Assembly (NCBI RefSeq): GCF_003814875.1
Contig: NZ_RKQF01000001.1
Coordinates: 6,634,001 to 6,698,000, forward strand
Direction: 5' to 3'
Origin: Streptomyces sp. Ag109_O5-1
GTDB taxonomy: Bacteria > Actinomycetota > Actinomycetes > Streptomycetales > Streptomycetaceae
Length of the DNA stretch: 64,000 nucleotides
Shown piece by piece: positions 31,741-39,656 of this stretch. Both the position numbers and the translations under genes were made by a program. Position 1 is the stretch's first letter; every line of letters starts with the position of its first letter. The notes beneath the pieces are model-generated. The model did not search any database. It was given only the letters and a program-made list of their open reading frames with translations, and was not told where the DNA came from.

Positions 31741-32424
31741 CTAGGCCTGTGACAGGACGACCGCGATGACGTCGCCCGGTTTGAGGCTCTTGTAGAGCCA
31801 GACGGCGTCCTTCGTGTCGAGGCGGATCCGGGCGCCGGAGTCGTCGGAGCAGCTGAAGGCGCCGACGTAGATGCTGGTCCGGCCGGTGTCGCGGAGTTCG
31901 ACGACATGCGGATCGGCCGTCTTGCAGGCGGTCTTGGGGAGCGCGGCGACGGAGTCCCGGTCGAGGTTGAGTTTCGCGGTGACGGTCATGACGCCGGCGG
32001 AGAGAAGGGTCGGGGAGCCGGCGGCGATGGGCACGGTCCGGCCGTCGATCGTCAGGGTGTGCTTCTCGAAGTCGACCGTGCCGATGATCGCGGTCGGGAC
32101 GGCGGAGACGGAGGGTGCGGGGGAGCCGGAGGCCGAGGGGGAGGGTGCGGGGGAGCCGGAGGTCGAGGGGGAGGGTGCGGGGGAGGTGAGGTGAGGGGTG
32201 GCGGCCGGGGGGCGGTGGTCGGGGCCGGTGTCGGTGCCCGTGTTCAGGGTCAGGGCGACGGCCGCCAGGGCCAGCGCCGCCGCGCCGGTGCCGAGAGCGA
32301 GGGTCGTGCGACGGCGGCGGGTGCGGCGGGCGGCAAGGCTGCGGATCTGGGTGCCCGCGACCGTCGGCGGGGTCTCATTCTGAGCGGCCAACTCACGGAG
32401 GGCGCGGGTCAGTTCATCGGACAC
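31741..32424 (-). CDS. single-pass membrane protein, partner of SigE-family sigma factor
   Basis: 227 residues. The cytoplasmic N-terminus (MSDELTRALRELAAQNETPPTVAGTQIRSLAARRTRRRRT) is followed by one TM helix (about 40-60) and a Ser/Pro linker encoded by a 30-base tandem repeat. An external beta-rich domain follows (TIIGTVDFEKHTLTIDGRTVPI...VIAVVLSQA) with two cysteines (KTACKT, AFSCSD). It overlaps the sigma gene by 11 bases. Position and topology fit an anti-sigma-like membrane sensor, though no zinc anti-sigma motif (H-x3-C-x2-C) is present. Confidence 0.7.
   Translation of the reverse strand: MSDELTRALRELAAQNETPPTVAGTQIRSLAARRTRRRRTTLALGTGAAALALAAVALTLNTGTDTGPDHRPPAATPHLTSPAPSPSTSGSPAPSPSASGSPAPSVSAVPTAIIGTVDFEKHTLTIDGRTVPIAAGSPTLLSAGVMTVTAKLNLDRDSVAALPKTACKTADPHVVELRDTGRTSIYVGAFSCSDDSGARIRLDTKDAVWLYKSLKPGDVIAVVLSQA
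32111..32189. repeat. 30-bp tandem repeat in coding linker
   Basis: About 2.6 copies of a 30-base unit (GAGGGTGCGGGGGAGCCGGA followed by GGCCGAGGGG or GGTCGAGGGG). It encodes the Ser-Pro-Ala linker between the membrane helix and external domain of the sigma partner. Copy number may vary between strains. Confidence 0.85.
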
Positions 32425-32929
32425 GGCCGCCCTCCTTCCGTACCGGCTCGTCGGCCTCGTCCGGGCCCAGGTGCTGCGCCAGGGCCGCCCGGCCCCGGGA
32501 CAGCCGGGCCTTGACCGTGCCCACGGGCGCGCCGGTCTCGGAGGCTACCTGCTCGACGCTCAGGTCGCACAGATGGTGCAGGACGATCGCCAACCGCTGT
32601 GCCTGGGGCAATTTGCGCAACGCGGCGACCAACGCGGTGTGTTCGGGGCCGGGCCCCGGCGTCGACTCGGGCGGGAGGTGCTTCCGCATCAGCTCCAGCC
32701 AGCGTCGGGTGCGCCGCCAGCGGCTGACCGCAAGCCGTACGGCGACCGTGCGGATCCACGCCTCGGGGGCGTTGTCGGCAAGGAAGGACTTGCGCCGGTC
32801 CCAGGCGCGTACGAACGCCTCCTGCACCACGTCCTGGGCCTCGCCGTGGTCACCGGTGAAGGCGTAGAGCTGCCCGGTCAGACGGGGGAACGCGGCCGCG
32901 TAGAACGCGTCGAACTCGTCCTCGGTCAT
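32414..32929 (-). CDS. SigE-family ECF RNA polymerase sigma factor
   Basis: 171 residues from ATG (MTEDEFDAFYAAAFPRLTGQLYAFTGD). Region 2 is EAQDVVQEAFVRAWDRRKSF...PEAWIRTVAVRLAVSRWRR. Region 4 is LRKLPQAQRLAIVLHHLCDLSVEQVASETGAPVGTVKARLSRGRAAL. This is the actinobacterial SigE-type ECF class (SACE_1801-like), not the envelope-stress SigE of S. coelicolor. The AGG run is very close to the ATG, so an upstream start is possible. It is co-encoded with the membrane partner and divergent from a sigma-like membrane fusion. Confidence 0.92.
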   Translation of the reverse strand: MTEDEFDAFYAAAFPRLTGQLYAFTGDHGEAQDVVQEAFVRAWDRRKSFLADNAPEAWIRTVAVRLAVSRWRRTRRWLELMRKHLPPESTPGPGPEHTALVAALRKLPQAQRLAIVLHHLCDLSVEQVASETGAPVGTVKARLSRGRAALAQHLGPDEADEPVRKEGGRVR

Positions 32930-33056
32930 GCCCTCCGCCGGAGTCTCTCGTTTCCCGTGCAACCCACCCGCCCCACCCGTGCGTACAGGTCCCGTGGGCC
33001 GCACATGCGGCGTACATCGAAACACACGCGAGCATGCGCGACCGAAGGAGAAGACG

Positions 33057-34136
33057 ATGCGGACGGGCTCCGGGATCCCTCATGACTTCGACGCGTACGC
33101 ACGCGACCGCTGGCCCCAACTCCTCGTCACCGCACGGTTGCTGACGGGTGATCTGCCCGCCGCACGGGAGCTGGCGCTCAGCACGCTGGCCCGGGTGTAC
33201 GCGCGCTGGGGGCGCGTTCCGCGCAACGACGTGGACTTCCACGTGCGGCGCCGGCTCGTCCGGACCTGGCTGCTGCGGCGGCGGTGGCCGGGCCGCCGTC
33301 GGCGTGCCGCCCGGCAACAGACCGTGCTGGTGCTGCGGCACTGGGAGGCCGTGCCCGACAAGCAGATCGCCCAGCTGCTCGGCACCTCCGCGGGGGCGGT
33401 GCGCCACCTCGACCGGCGGGGCATGAAGGCGGTCGGGGTCGACGCCCGGCGGCTGCGCGAGGTGTACGCCGCCTGGGCCGGTGAGGTGCCCGATTCACCC
33501 TTCCCGCGTGAGGCGGTACGGACGCGGGGGCGGGCGCTGCGGCGCCGGCGGACCGCCGTGCTCGCGGCCGGGTGCGCCGCGGTGCTGGCGTTGCCGGCCT
33601 ACCTCGCCGTCGGCCTCGGCGGCGGGACCGGCGCCGAGGCGTCGTCCGGTACGGCGGCGGGGCGGACGCCCGGCACGGTACGGATCGTGGCACCCGGCGA
33701 GCGGGTGGACGCGGCACCCGGCGTGCAGCTGTGGCTGACGGCGGACGGCAGCCACTGGTCGACACCCCGGGAGAACGACGTCTTCAGCGGGGTGGCCAAC
33801 GACCGGCACGGCGAGCCCGGCGTGTCCTCCCAGCAGGCGGAGCCGGTGCGCGGCCGGTACCTCCTGTCCGGGGTGTACTACGGCGTGCACGGTGACCCGG
33901 GAGGCGTCGAGCTCGACACCGGCCACAGCAGGATCGCCGCCAAGGTGCTCACCCTGGCGGGCAGCCCAGGCTGGGGTGTCTGGTACGCGAGCGTGCCGGT
34001 GTCCGGGCGGGACGCCAAGGCGATCCTCGCGGGGAGCACGGAGCGCGGCGCGGGCGGCGATACGGGCGGCGTCAAGGTGTACGACAGCGCGGGCGCCGTC
34101 CTCGCACGGCTGCGGTTCGGGGGGTGGCGGGCATGA
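33057..34136 (+). CDS. sigma-factor-like cytoplasmic region fused to membrane helix and extracytoplasmic domain
   Basis: 359 residues behind GAAGGAG. Residues 8-75 resemble a weak sigma region 2 (DFDAYARDRWPQLLVTARLLTGDLPAARELALSTLARVYARWGR). Residues 88-125 look like region 4 (QTVLVLRHWEAVPDKQIAQLLGTSAGAVRHLDRRGMKAV). A TM helix at about 167-187 is followed by an exported domain (VRIVAPGERVDAAPGVQLWLTADGSHWSTP, RYLLSGVYYG). This is a sigma-type DNA-binding part tied to the membrane. Its stop overlaps the next ATG (ATGA), so it is coupled to the PBP-like gene. Whether the sigma part still binds core polymerase is unknown. Confidence 0.75.
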   Translation: MRTGSGIPHDFDAYARDRWPQLLVTARLLTGDLPAARELALSTLARVYARWGRVPRNDVDFHVRRRLVRTWLLRRRWPGRRRRAARQQTVLVLRHWEAVPDKQIAQLLGTSAGAVRHLDRRGMKAVGVDARRLREVYAAWAGEVPDSPFPREAVRTRGRALRRRRTAVLAAGCAAVLALPAYLAVGLGGGTGAEASSGTAAGRTPGTVRIVAPGERVDAAPGVQLWLTADGSHWSTPRENDVFSGVANDRHGEPGVSSQQAEPVRGRYLLSGVYYGVHGDPGGVELDTGHSRIAAKVLTLAGSPGWGVWYASVPVSGRDAKAILAGSTERGAGGDTGGVKVYDSAGAVLARLRFGGWRA

Positions 34137-35794
34137 CCGTACTGAAGTCGGATCCCGCGTCGGAGCCCAAGAAGGCACCCTCGCCCATGAGTTCGCGCCG
34201 CATACCGCTGCGCACCCGCCTGCGCCGCAACCGGGGCCGTATCGGGCGCCGCCTGCTGGCCGCCCTCCTGCTTGTCCTCGCCCTGCTGTGCGGAGCGGTC
34301 GTCGTCGCGTACCAGCTCACCGTCATCCCCAAGCCGCACCCGGAGACCGTCGTCCAGAGCACCGTCTTCCTCGACGAGAAGGGCTCCTACCTGGGCCGCC
34401 GGGGCCCGGTCGACCGTCAGGACGTACCGCTGTCGCGGGTACCGCGGTATGTGCAGGACGCCGTGATCGCCGCGGAGAACCGATCCTTCCGCAGCGACTC
34501 CGGGGTCTCCCCGAAGGCCGTCGTCCGCGCCGTGGCGGCGGCGCTGACCGGCGGCGAGCGGCAGGGCGGCTCCACCATCACCCAGCAGTACGTCAAGAAC
34601 GCGCTGCTCAGCCCCCAGCAGACGCTGTCCCGCAAGGCGCGCGAGGCACTGATCGCGGTCAAACTGGACCGCACCCGCTCCAAGGACCAGATCCTCGCGG
34701 GCTATCTCAACACCGTGTACTTCGGCCGGGGCGCCGCCGGCATCCAGTCCGCCGCCCGCAACTACTTCGACGTCGACACGCAGGACCTCACGGTCGGGCA
34801 GGGCGCCGCGCTCGCGGCCATCATCAACCTCCCGTCCTACTACGAGAAGGCGGGCTCCGACCCGAAGGTGACCGCGACCCTCCAGAACCGCTGGACCTGG
34901 GTCCTCGACGCGATGGCGGCGAGCGGGGACATCACCGCGAAACAGCGCGCCGAGGCCCGTTTCCCGGCGTTCCGGTTCTATCCGCCGGGCGCGACCGAGG
35001 GACAGCGGCAGTATCTGATCGACGTGGCTGCGAAGGAGGCCGCCGACCGGCTCGGCATCACCGAGGACCAGCTGGCGCGCGGCGGCTACACGGTACGGAC
35101 CACCTTCGACCTCTCCCTCCAGGACTCCGCGGCCGCGCTGGTCAAGGGGCACAAGGCCGCGGGCAAGGGGGTACGGCTGCACACCGCGATCGTCGGCATC
35201 AAGCCCGGCGACGGCGCGGTGCGCGTGCTGTACGGCGGCTCCGACTACGCCCGGCAGCCCTTCAACGACGCGGTGAGCGGGGCGGTGGAGGCGGGCGAGG
35301 CGCTGGAGCCGCTGGCGAAGTATCCGTTCACCGGGCCGCTTGCGAAGTTGCCGAAGACGGCGGCGCCGACACCGCTGAAGCTCACGTCGGCGTACGCGAC
35401 GGTCGCGGCCGACGGCATGTACGCGGTGCCGTACACCGTCACCCGCATCACCCGCGACGGCCGGACCGTCTACTCCGCCCACCCCGACCGCGAACGGGTC
35501 CTGGCCGGGGAGGAGGCCCGCGCGGTGGCCGCGCCGGTCCCCGGCGGCTTCGCCGCCACGCCGGTCGCGGGCCCCGCGGCCAACCTGTTCACGGCGGGCG
35601 CGGGCGGCGGCATCACCCGCCGCACGGTGTGGACGGTCGCCTACGACGACCGGCTCGCCCTCACGGTCTCCCTCTTCGCCGACAAGCCCGGCAAGAAGAA
35701 GAACACGACGGTGCCCGCACAGCTGCCGACGTCACCCGCACCGACGGAGGTTACCGAGCAGACGGCAAGTCAGTTGTGGGAGCGCTTGATGTGA
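34133..35794 (+). CDS. class A PBP-like protein: GT51 transglycosylase with degenerate transpeptidase
   Basis: 553 residues. A TM helix at about 41-63 is followed by GT51 at about 70-250, with VIAAENRSF (catalytic Glu115) and QGGSTITQQYVKN intact. The C-terminal third aligns with a penicillin-binding domain but lacks its catalytic motifs. The S-x-x-K region reads AGEALEPL (Glu where Ser and Lys should be, about residues 389 and 392), and the K-T-G region reads TAGAGGGITRRTVW. It is also shorter than usual class A PBPs (over 700). It should polymerise glycan but not cross-link. Coupled to the sigma-membrane fusion gene. Confidence 0.85.
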   Translation: MTVLKSDPASEPKKAPSPMSSRRIPLRTRLRRNRGRIGRRLLAALLLVLALLCGAVVVAYQLTVIPKPHPETVVQSTVFLDEKGSYLGRRGPVDRQDVPLSRVPRYVQDAVIAAENRSFRSDSGVSPKAVVRAVAAALTGGERQGGSTITQQYVKNALLSPQQTLSRKAREALIAVKLDRTRSKDQILAGYLNTVYFGRGAAGIQSAARNYFDVDTQDLTVGQGAALAAIINLPSYYEKAGSDPKVTATLQNRWTWVLDAMAASGDITAKQRAEARFPAFRFYPPGATEGQRQYLIDVAAKEAADRLGITEDQLARGGYTVRTTFDLSLQDSAAALVKGHKAAGKGVRLHTAIVGIKPGDGAVRVLYGGSDYARQPFNDAVSGAVEAGEALEPLAKYPFTGPLAKLPKTAAPTPLKLTSAYATVAADGMYAVPYTVTRITRDGRTVYSAHPDRERVLAGEEARAVAAPVPGGFAATPVAGPAANLFTAGAGGGITRRTVWTVAYDDRLALTVSLFADKPGKKKNTTVPAQLPTSPAPTEVTEQTASQLWERLM

Positions 35795-36045
35795 TCGACG
35801 AAGGTGGCCCAGGCCTCCGGCAGGAACGTGAGTGTTGGGCCGAGGGGGGCTGCTTTGGAGTCGCGGACGGGGGTGAGGGCGGGGTGGTGGTCGACGGCTA
35901 CTTCGAGGCAGTCGCCCCCCTGGCCGCCGCTGTACGTCGATTTACGCCAGCGGGCAGCTTCGAGGCAGTTGTCGCCGCCGCCACCGCTGTAGCTCGACTT
36001 GATCCATACGGCTGCGCTCAGGTCGTAGTCAGGGATGTTCCGCAT
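35770..36045 (-). CDS. DUF397 protein with duplicated motif
   Basis: 91 residues: MRNIPDYDLSAAVWIKSSYSGGGGDNCLEAARWRKSTYSGGQGGDCLEVAV, then VRDSK and PEAWATFVDHI. As in the protein at 4998-5279, the W-x-K-S-x-Y-S unit occurs twice. It overlaps the 3' end of the convergent PBP-like gene by 25 bases, and its start overlaps the end of a broken DUF5753 regulator gene upstream. The normal partner is therefore dead, leaving an orphan DUF397. Confidence 0.85.
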   Translation of the reverse strand: MRNIPDYDLSAAVWIKSSYSGGGGDNCLEAARWRKSTYSGGQGGDCLEVAVDHHPALTPVRDSKAAPLGPTLTFLPEAWATFVDHIKRSHN

Positions 36046-36316
36046 GGGCGTAATCCTGCGCCAACGCCTCAATCAGGGCCAGGGACTTCTCTTGTGGGAG
36101 AGCCGAGGCCACGAGGAGATCAAACACGAACCTCAGTTGGGTGACGGTGGCCGGGTCGTCTTCCAGTCGCCCGGTACGGACCCCTTCGTAGTAGGCGAGC
36201 GGCGGCGCGTCCTCGAATTCCATCAGCTTCAGAGCACCCTGCATGGCCGTGTGAGCACCCGCGCTGAACGGCAGCACTTGCATGATGACCCGGTTCCGGC
36301 GCGCCAGACCGGCGAC
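36029..36316 (-). pseudogene. XRE-DUF5753 regulator, 3' remnant
   Basis: The frame gives HVAGLARRNRVIMQVLPF then SAGAHTAMQGALKLMEF, AYYEGVRTGRLEDDPATVTQLRFVFDLLVASALPQEKSLALIEALA, the last third of DUF5753. The whole HTH and the first part of DUF5753 are missing. Upstream the DNA changes abruptly to an SDR gene in a different frame. The still intact DUF397 gene follows in the standard order. Confidence 0.85.
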
Positions 36317-36839
36317 ATGACTGCAGGTCGGCCAGGTCGAGTCGCTCGGACTTCGCCGCGAAACTGCCCATGGTCACGACGCGGGCCGCCGGTGCGGCCG
36401 ACAGCAGCGGCATCAGCCACCGGGTCAACGCGAAGTGTCCGAGGTGGTTCGTGCCGAACATGAGCTCGTGGCCGTCCCCGGTCTCCTCGCGCGGCGGGTC
36501 GTCGAGCGCGACGCCGGCGTTGTGGACCACCGCGTCGAGGCGTTCCACCTTCAGTGATTCCACAACTGTCCGCAACGACGAGAGGTCGGCGAGGTCCAGC
36601 CGTACGGCCCGCACCTGGGCGCCGGGGACCCGCGCGCGTATCGACGCCATGGCGGCCTCGGCCTTCGTCGGGCTCCGGCTGCCGAGTACGACGGTCGCTC
36701 CGGTGGCCGACAACTGCTCCGCGACGAAGTACCCGATGCCGGCGTTGCCGCCGGTGATGAGGAAGACGCTGCCATCGGCACGCGGCAGCCGTTGGACGTT
36801 CCAGGGCGGAGTGGACGAGGTGGAGGACGTGGACGGCAT
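36317..36839 (-). pseudogene. SDR oxidoreductase, 5' remnant
   Basis: Starts MPSTSSTSSTPPWNVQRLPRA behind AAGGAAG. The cofactor loop FLITGGNAGIGYFVAEQL and HNAGVALDDP, NHLGHFALTRWLMPLL and VVTMGSFAA (catalytic Ser) are intact. It stops being SDR-like after RLDLADLQS, before the Y-x-x-x-K active-site pair. The break lies at about 36310-36322, next to CTGCAG, and joins the DUF5753 remnant. It cannot encode a working dehydrogenase. Confidence 0.85.
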
Positions 36840-36960
36840 GGCGACGGGACTTCCTTGCTGGTGAAGGCGGCTGCGGCTGACTGCCGGGCAACTCGGCACC
36901 CACGGTTCCAGCGGTCACCGACACATCGCCTACAGATCACCGACCGTCCCACCGACACGA

Positions 36961-37110
36961 GGCCGGCGGCCGTTGAAGAACCTCGGTGCCGACGTGGACA
37001 TCAAGTACTACTGGGACGCCGGGCACGGCGCCGACGAGGACCCCGGGGACTTCATCACGTGGATCGGCGAAGTGACGAGCCATCGCCGACAGAATCGCCG
37101 TCGAAGCTGA
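36961..37110 (+). pseudogene. 3' remnant of a secreted alpha/beta-hydrolase-like gene
   Basis: The plus-strand frame reads LKNLGADVDIKYYWDAGHGA then DEDPGDFITWIGEVTSHRRQ and a TGA at 37108. This looks like the C-terminus of tannase/esterase-like alpha/beta hydrolases (W-D-x-G-H-G-A with the catalytic His), recalled from memory only. There is no start or upstream body. Its end runs antisense into the 3' end of the PTS gene. It is part of the same rearranged patch as the two remnants to its left. Confidence 0.4.
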
Positions 37111-38599
37111 GGTATGTGGCCAGGAAGCCGACGGCGTAGCCGGTCAGCAGACCGCCCGCGTAGATCGCCGCCGCGAGGGCCGGGCCCCTGTTTCCCGTGA
37201 GGAGCGGGAACAGGGCCCAGCCCGACGGGCCGATCGCCGTCGCGCCCACCCGGTCGCCGAGCACCGCGAAGAACCCCACGAAGGCGCCGCCGGCCGCCCC
37301 GCCCGCGCACGCGGTGAGGAAGGGGCGGCCCAACGGCAGGGACACCCCGTAGATCAGAGGTTCGCCCACGCCCAGCAGGCCCGCCGGGAGCGCCGACTTG
37401 ATCGTCGTACGGAGCGAGGTGTCGCGGCGGAGGCGGGCGTAGACGGCGAGGGCGGCCCCGACCTGGCCGGCGCCCGCCATGGCGAGGAGGGGGAGCAGCA
37501 CGGTGTAACCCTGCTGCTGGATGAGGGTGGTGTGGATGGGGATCAGGGCCTGGTGCAGGCCCAGCATGACGAGGGGGAGGAAGAGCCCGCCGAGGACGAG
37601 TCCCGCGAGCGGTCCCGTGGTGGCGAGGAGCCAGTTCGCGGCGGTGCCGATGGCGGTGGAGACGAGACCGGCGGCGTACATGAGGCCGTAGAGCGTGGCC
37701 AGTCCGGCGACCAGGACGGTGACGGTGGGGGTGAGGAGGACGTCGAGCGCGTCGGGGACCCGGCCTCGGCACCACCGTTCGACGCGGACCGCGAGCAGCG
37801 CCGCCGCCAGTGCGCCCAGCACCCCGCCCTGGCCGGGGGAGAGCGCGACCCCGAAGGCGGTGACCTTCGCGACCCCCGGATAGACGACGATCGCCGCGAC
37901 CGCACCGCCAAGGACCGGGGTCCCGCCGAACACCTTCGCCGTGTTGTAGCCGACGAAGACGCTGATCAGGGCCATGAAGCCGGAGGCGATGGCGGCGAGG
38001 GCCGGGGTGAGCCAGGGCAGCCAGCCGGCGTTGACGAGCAGCCCGCCCAGCCCGGCCAGGATTCCGCAGCCGATCAGGGCGGGGATGAGCGGGACGAAGA
38101 CGTCGGCGATACGGCGGAGGGCGGTCTTGAGGGGCGTCGCGTTGCGCCGGGCGTGGTCCGCCCGCAGCTCGGCCCCACGGGCGGCGAGCCGCTCGGCGGA
38201 CAGCGGCGGGACGGGCAGCGGATCGGGGGACAGCGGCTGGGCGGACGCTGGCGGAGCGGACTGCGGCTCGGCGGGCAGCGGCGGGACGGGCAGCGGCTCG
38301 GCGGACTGCGGCTCGGTGGGCACTGGCGGAGCGGGCAGCGGATCGGCGGACAGCATCTGTTCGAACTCCGCGGTCACGGCCACCACGGCCCCGGGCCCGA
38401 TGACGATCTGGAAGGTGTCCCCGTCGGCCACCACCCCGAGCACCCCCGGCACCGCCCGTACCGTCTCCTCGTCCACCGCCGACCGGTCGGCGATCCCCAG
38501 CCGGAGTCGGGTCATGCAGTGGGCGACGGAGGTGATGTTCGCGGGCCCGCCGAGCAGGGGCAGGAGCGCGGCGGCGGTGTCGTACGGCGATCTCTGCAC
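37055..38599 (-). CDS. murP: PTS transporter EIIB-EIIC, probably for N-acetylmuramic acid (MurP-like)
   Basis: 514 residues. EIIB at 1-80 has the phosphorylated Cys28 (SVAHCMTRLRL). A Pro/Ala/Ser-rich linker of about 60 residues is encoded by imperfect tandem repeats (38190-38350). EIIC follows with about ten TM helices, ending GLLGVGEPLIYGVSLPLG (substrate motif GVGEPLIYG) and GPSGWALFPLL. GTG at 38599 is the most likely start, 16 bases after murQ. Sugar choice is inferred from the murQ and murR neighbours. EIIA is not fused and must come from elsewhere. Confidence 0.82.
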   Translation of the reverse strand: MQRSPYDTAAALLPLLGGPANITSVAHCMTRLRLGIADRSAVDEETVRAVPGVLGVVADGDTFQIVIGPGAVVAVTAEFEQMLSADPLPAPPVPTEPQSAEPLPVPPLPAEPQSAPPASAQPLSPDPLPVPPLSAERLAARGAELRADHARRNATPLKTALRRIADVFVPLIPALIGCGILAGLGGLLVNAGWLPWLTPALAAIASGFMALISVFVGYNTAKVFGGTPVLGGAVAAIVVYPGVAKVTAFGVALSPGQGGVLGALAAALLAVRVERWCRGRVPDALDVLLTPTVTVLVAGLATLYGLMYAAGLVSTAIGTAANWLLATTGPLAGLVLGGLFLPLVMLGLHQALIPIHTTLIQQQGYTVLLPLLAMAGAGQVGAALAVYARLRRDTSLRTTIKSALPAGLLGVGEPLIYGVSLPLGRPFLTACAGGAAGGAFVGFFAVLGDRVGATAIGPSGWALFPLLTGNRGPALAAAIYAGGLLTGYAVGFLATYLSFDGDSVGDGSSLRRST

Positions 38600-38615
38600 T
38601 CCCCGAGCGTGCGGG

Positions 38616-39545
38616 TCAGCCGGCCGCGGCGGTGAGCGCCGCGCGCAGATGGCCGCGGGACTCCTCCAGAAGGCGGGCGGCGGAGGGTCCGTCGACACCG
38701 GCGAGGACCACCAGGATGGCGTTCTTCACCTCGCCGCCGGTGGCGGTGAGAGCCGCCTCGATCTCCTCGTCCGACGCACCCGTGGCGAGGGCGACGATGC
38801 GCCGGGAGCGGGCCCGGAGCTTGTCGTTCGACGCACGCACGTCGACCATCAGGTTCCCGTAGGTCTTGCCGAGCCGGATCATCGTGATCGTCGACAGCAT
38901 GTTGAGAACGAGCTTCTGGGCGGTGCCGGCCTTGAGCCGGGTGGACCCGGTGAGCAGTTCGGGCCCGACGACCACCTCGATGCCGTGCTCGGCGGCGGCC
39001 GCGAGGCCGCTGCCCGCGTTGCAGGACAGGCCGACGGTCAGGGCGCCGAGGGCGCGGGCGTGCTCGACGGCGGCGACGGCGTAGGGGGTGCGGCCGGAGG
39101 CGGAGACGCCGACGACGGTGTCAGCGGCACGGATCCCGAGCCCGTCCAGGTCCTTTTGGGCCAGTTCGGCCGAGTCCTCGGCGCCTTCCACCGACGTCAC
39201 CATGGCCTGCGGCCCGCCCGCGATGACACCGACGACCTGCCCCGGGTCGGTGTTGAAGGTGGGCGGGCACTCGGAGGCGTCCAGAATCCCGAGCCGCCCG
39301 GCCGTCCCGGCACCGGCGTAGACCAGCCGGCCGCCACGGGCCATACGGTCGGCGATGGCGTCGATGGCGGCGGAGATCTCGGGAAGCCGCAGAGCGACAG
39401 CGGCGGCGACTTCGGCGTCCTCGCCGTTCATCAGACGGGCGATGTCGAGGGTCGGGAGCGTGTCGATCTCGGCGAGCTCGGGCCGGAAGGCCTCGGTGGT
39501 GAGCGTTTCGAGCTCGGTGCGGAGAGCGCGGTTTTCGGTGGTCAT
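38616..39545 (-). CDS. murQ: N-acetylmuramic acid 6-phosphate etherase MurQ
   Basis: 309 residues: LVYAGAGTAGRLGILDASECPPTF holds the catalytic Glu (about residue 90). GVSASGRTPYAV is the SIS sugar-phosphate loop, and TGSTRLKAGTAQKLVLNMLST is the family signature. It cleaves the lactyl ether of MurNAc-6-P to give GlcNAc-6-P and D-lactate; the product then enters the NagA route encoded at 11.8 kb. Middle gene of murR-murQ-murP, all on the minus strand. Confidence 0.95.
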   Translation of the reverse strand: MTTENRALRTELETLTTEAFRPELAEIDTLPTLDIARLMNGEDAEVAAAVALRLPEISAAIDAIADRMARGGRLVYAGAGTAGRLGILDASECPPTFNTDPGQVVGVIAGGPQAMVTSVEGAEDSAELAQKDLDGLGIRAADTVVGVSASGRTPYAVAAVEHARALGALTVGLSCNAGSGLAAAAEHGIEVVVGPELLTGSTRLKAGTAQKLVLNMLSTITMIRLGKTYGNLMVDVRASNDKLRARSRRIVALATGASDEEIEAALTATGGEVKNAILVVLAGVDGPSAARLLEESRGHLRAALTAAAG

Positions 39546-39580
39546 AGGAAACGGTTCTTTCTGACGCGGTCCAGTGCACC

Positions 39581-39621
39581 CCCCCCAGGGGCGCGGGGAA
39601 CTGCGCGACCAGCCACAACCC
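39581..39621 (-). repeat. dispersed hairpin repeat, copy E (half hairpin)
   Basis: CCCCCCAGGGGCGCGGGGAA then CTGCGCGACCAGCC, in reverse orientation between murR and murQ. The outer half of the terminal hairpin is missing. Confidence 0.85.
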
Positions 39622-39656
39622 ACCCGCAGCCGCCACACAACCCGCACCCCTACGGT

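Noticed and set aside
32959..32985. ECF-type promoter (AACC-N17-CGTA) for the tethered sigma-like gene
   Set aside because: Motif too short and the region too GC-rich to distinguish from chance without transcript start data.
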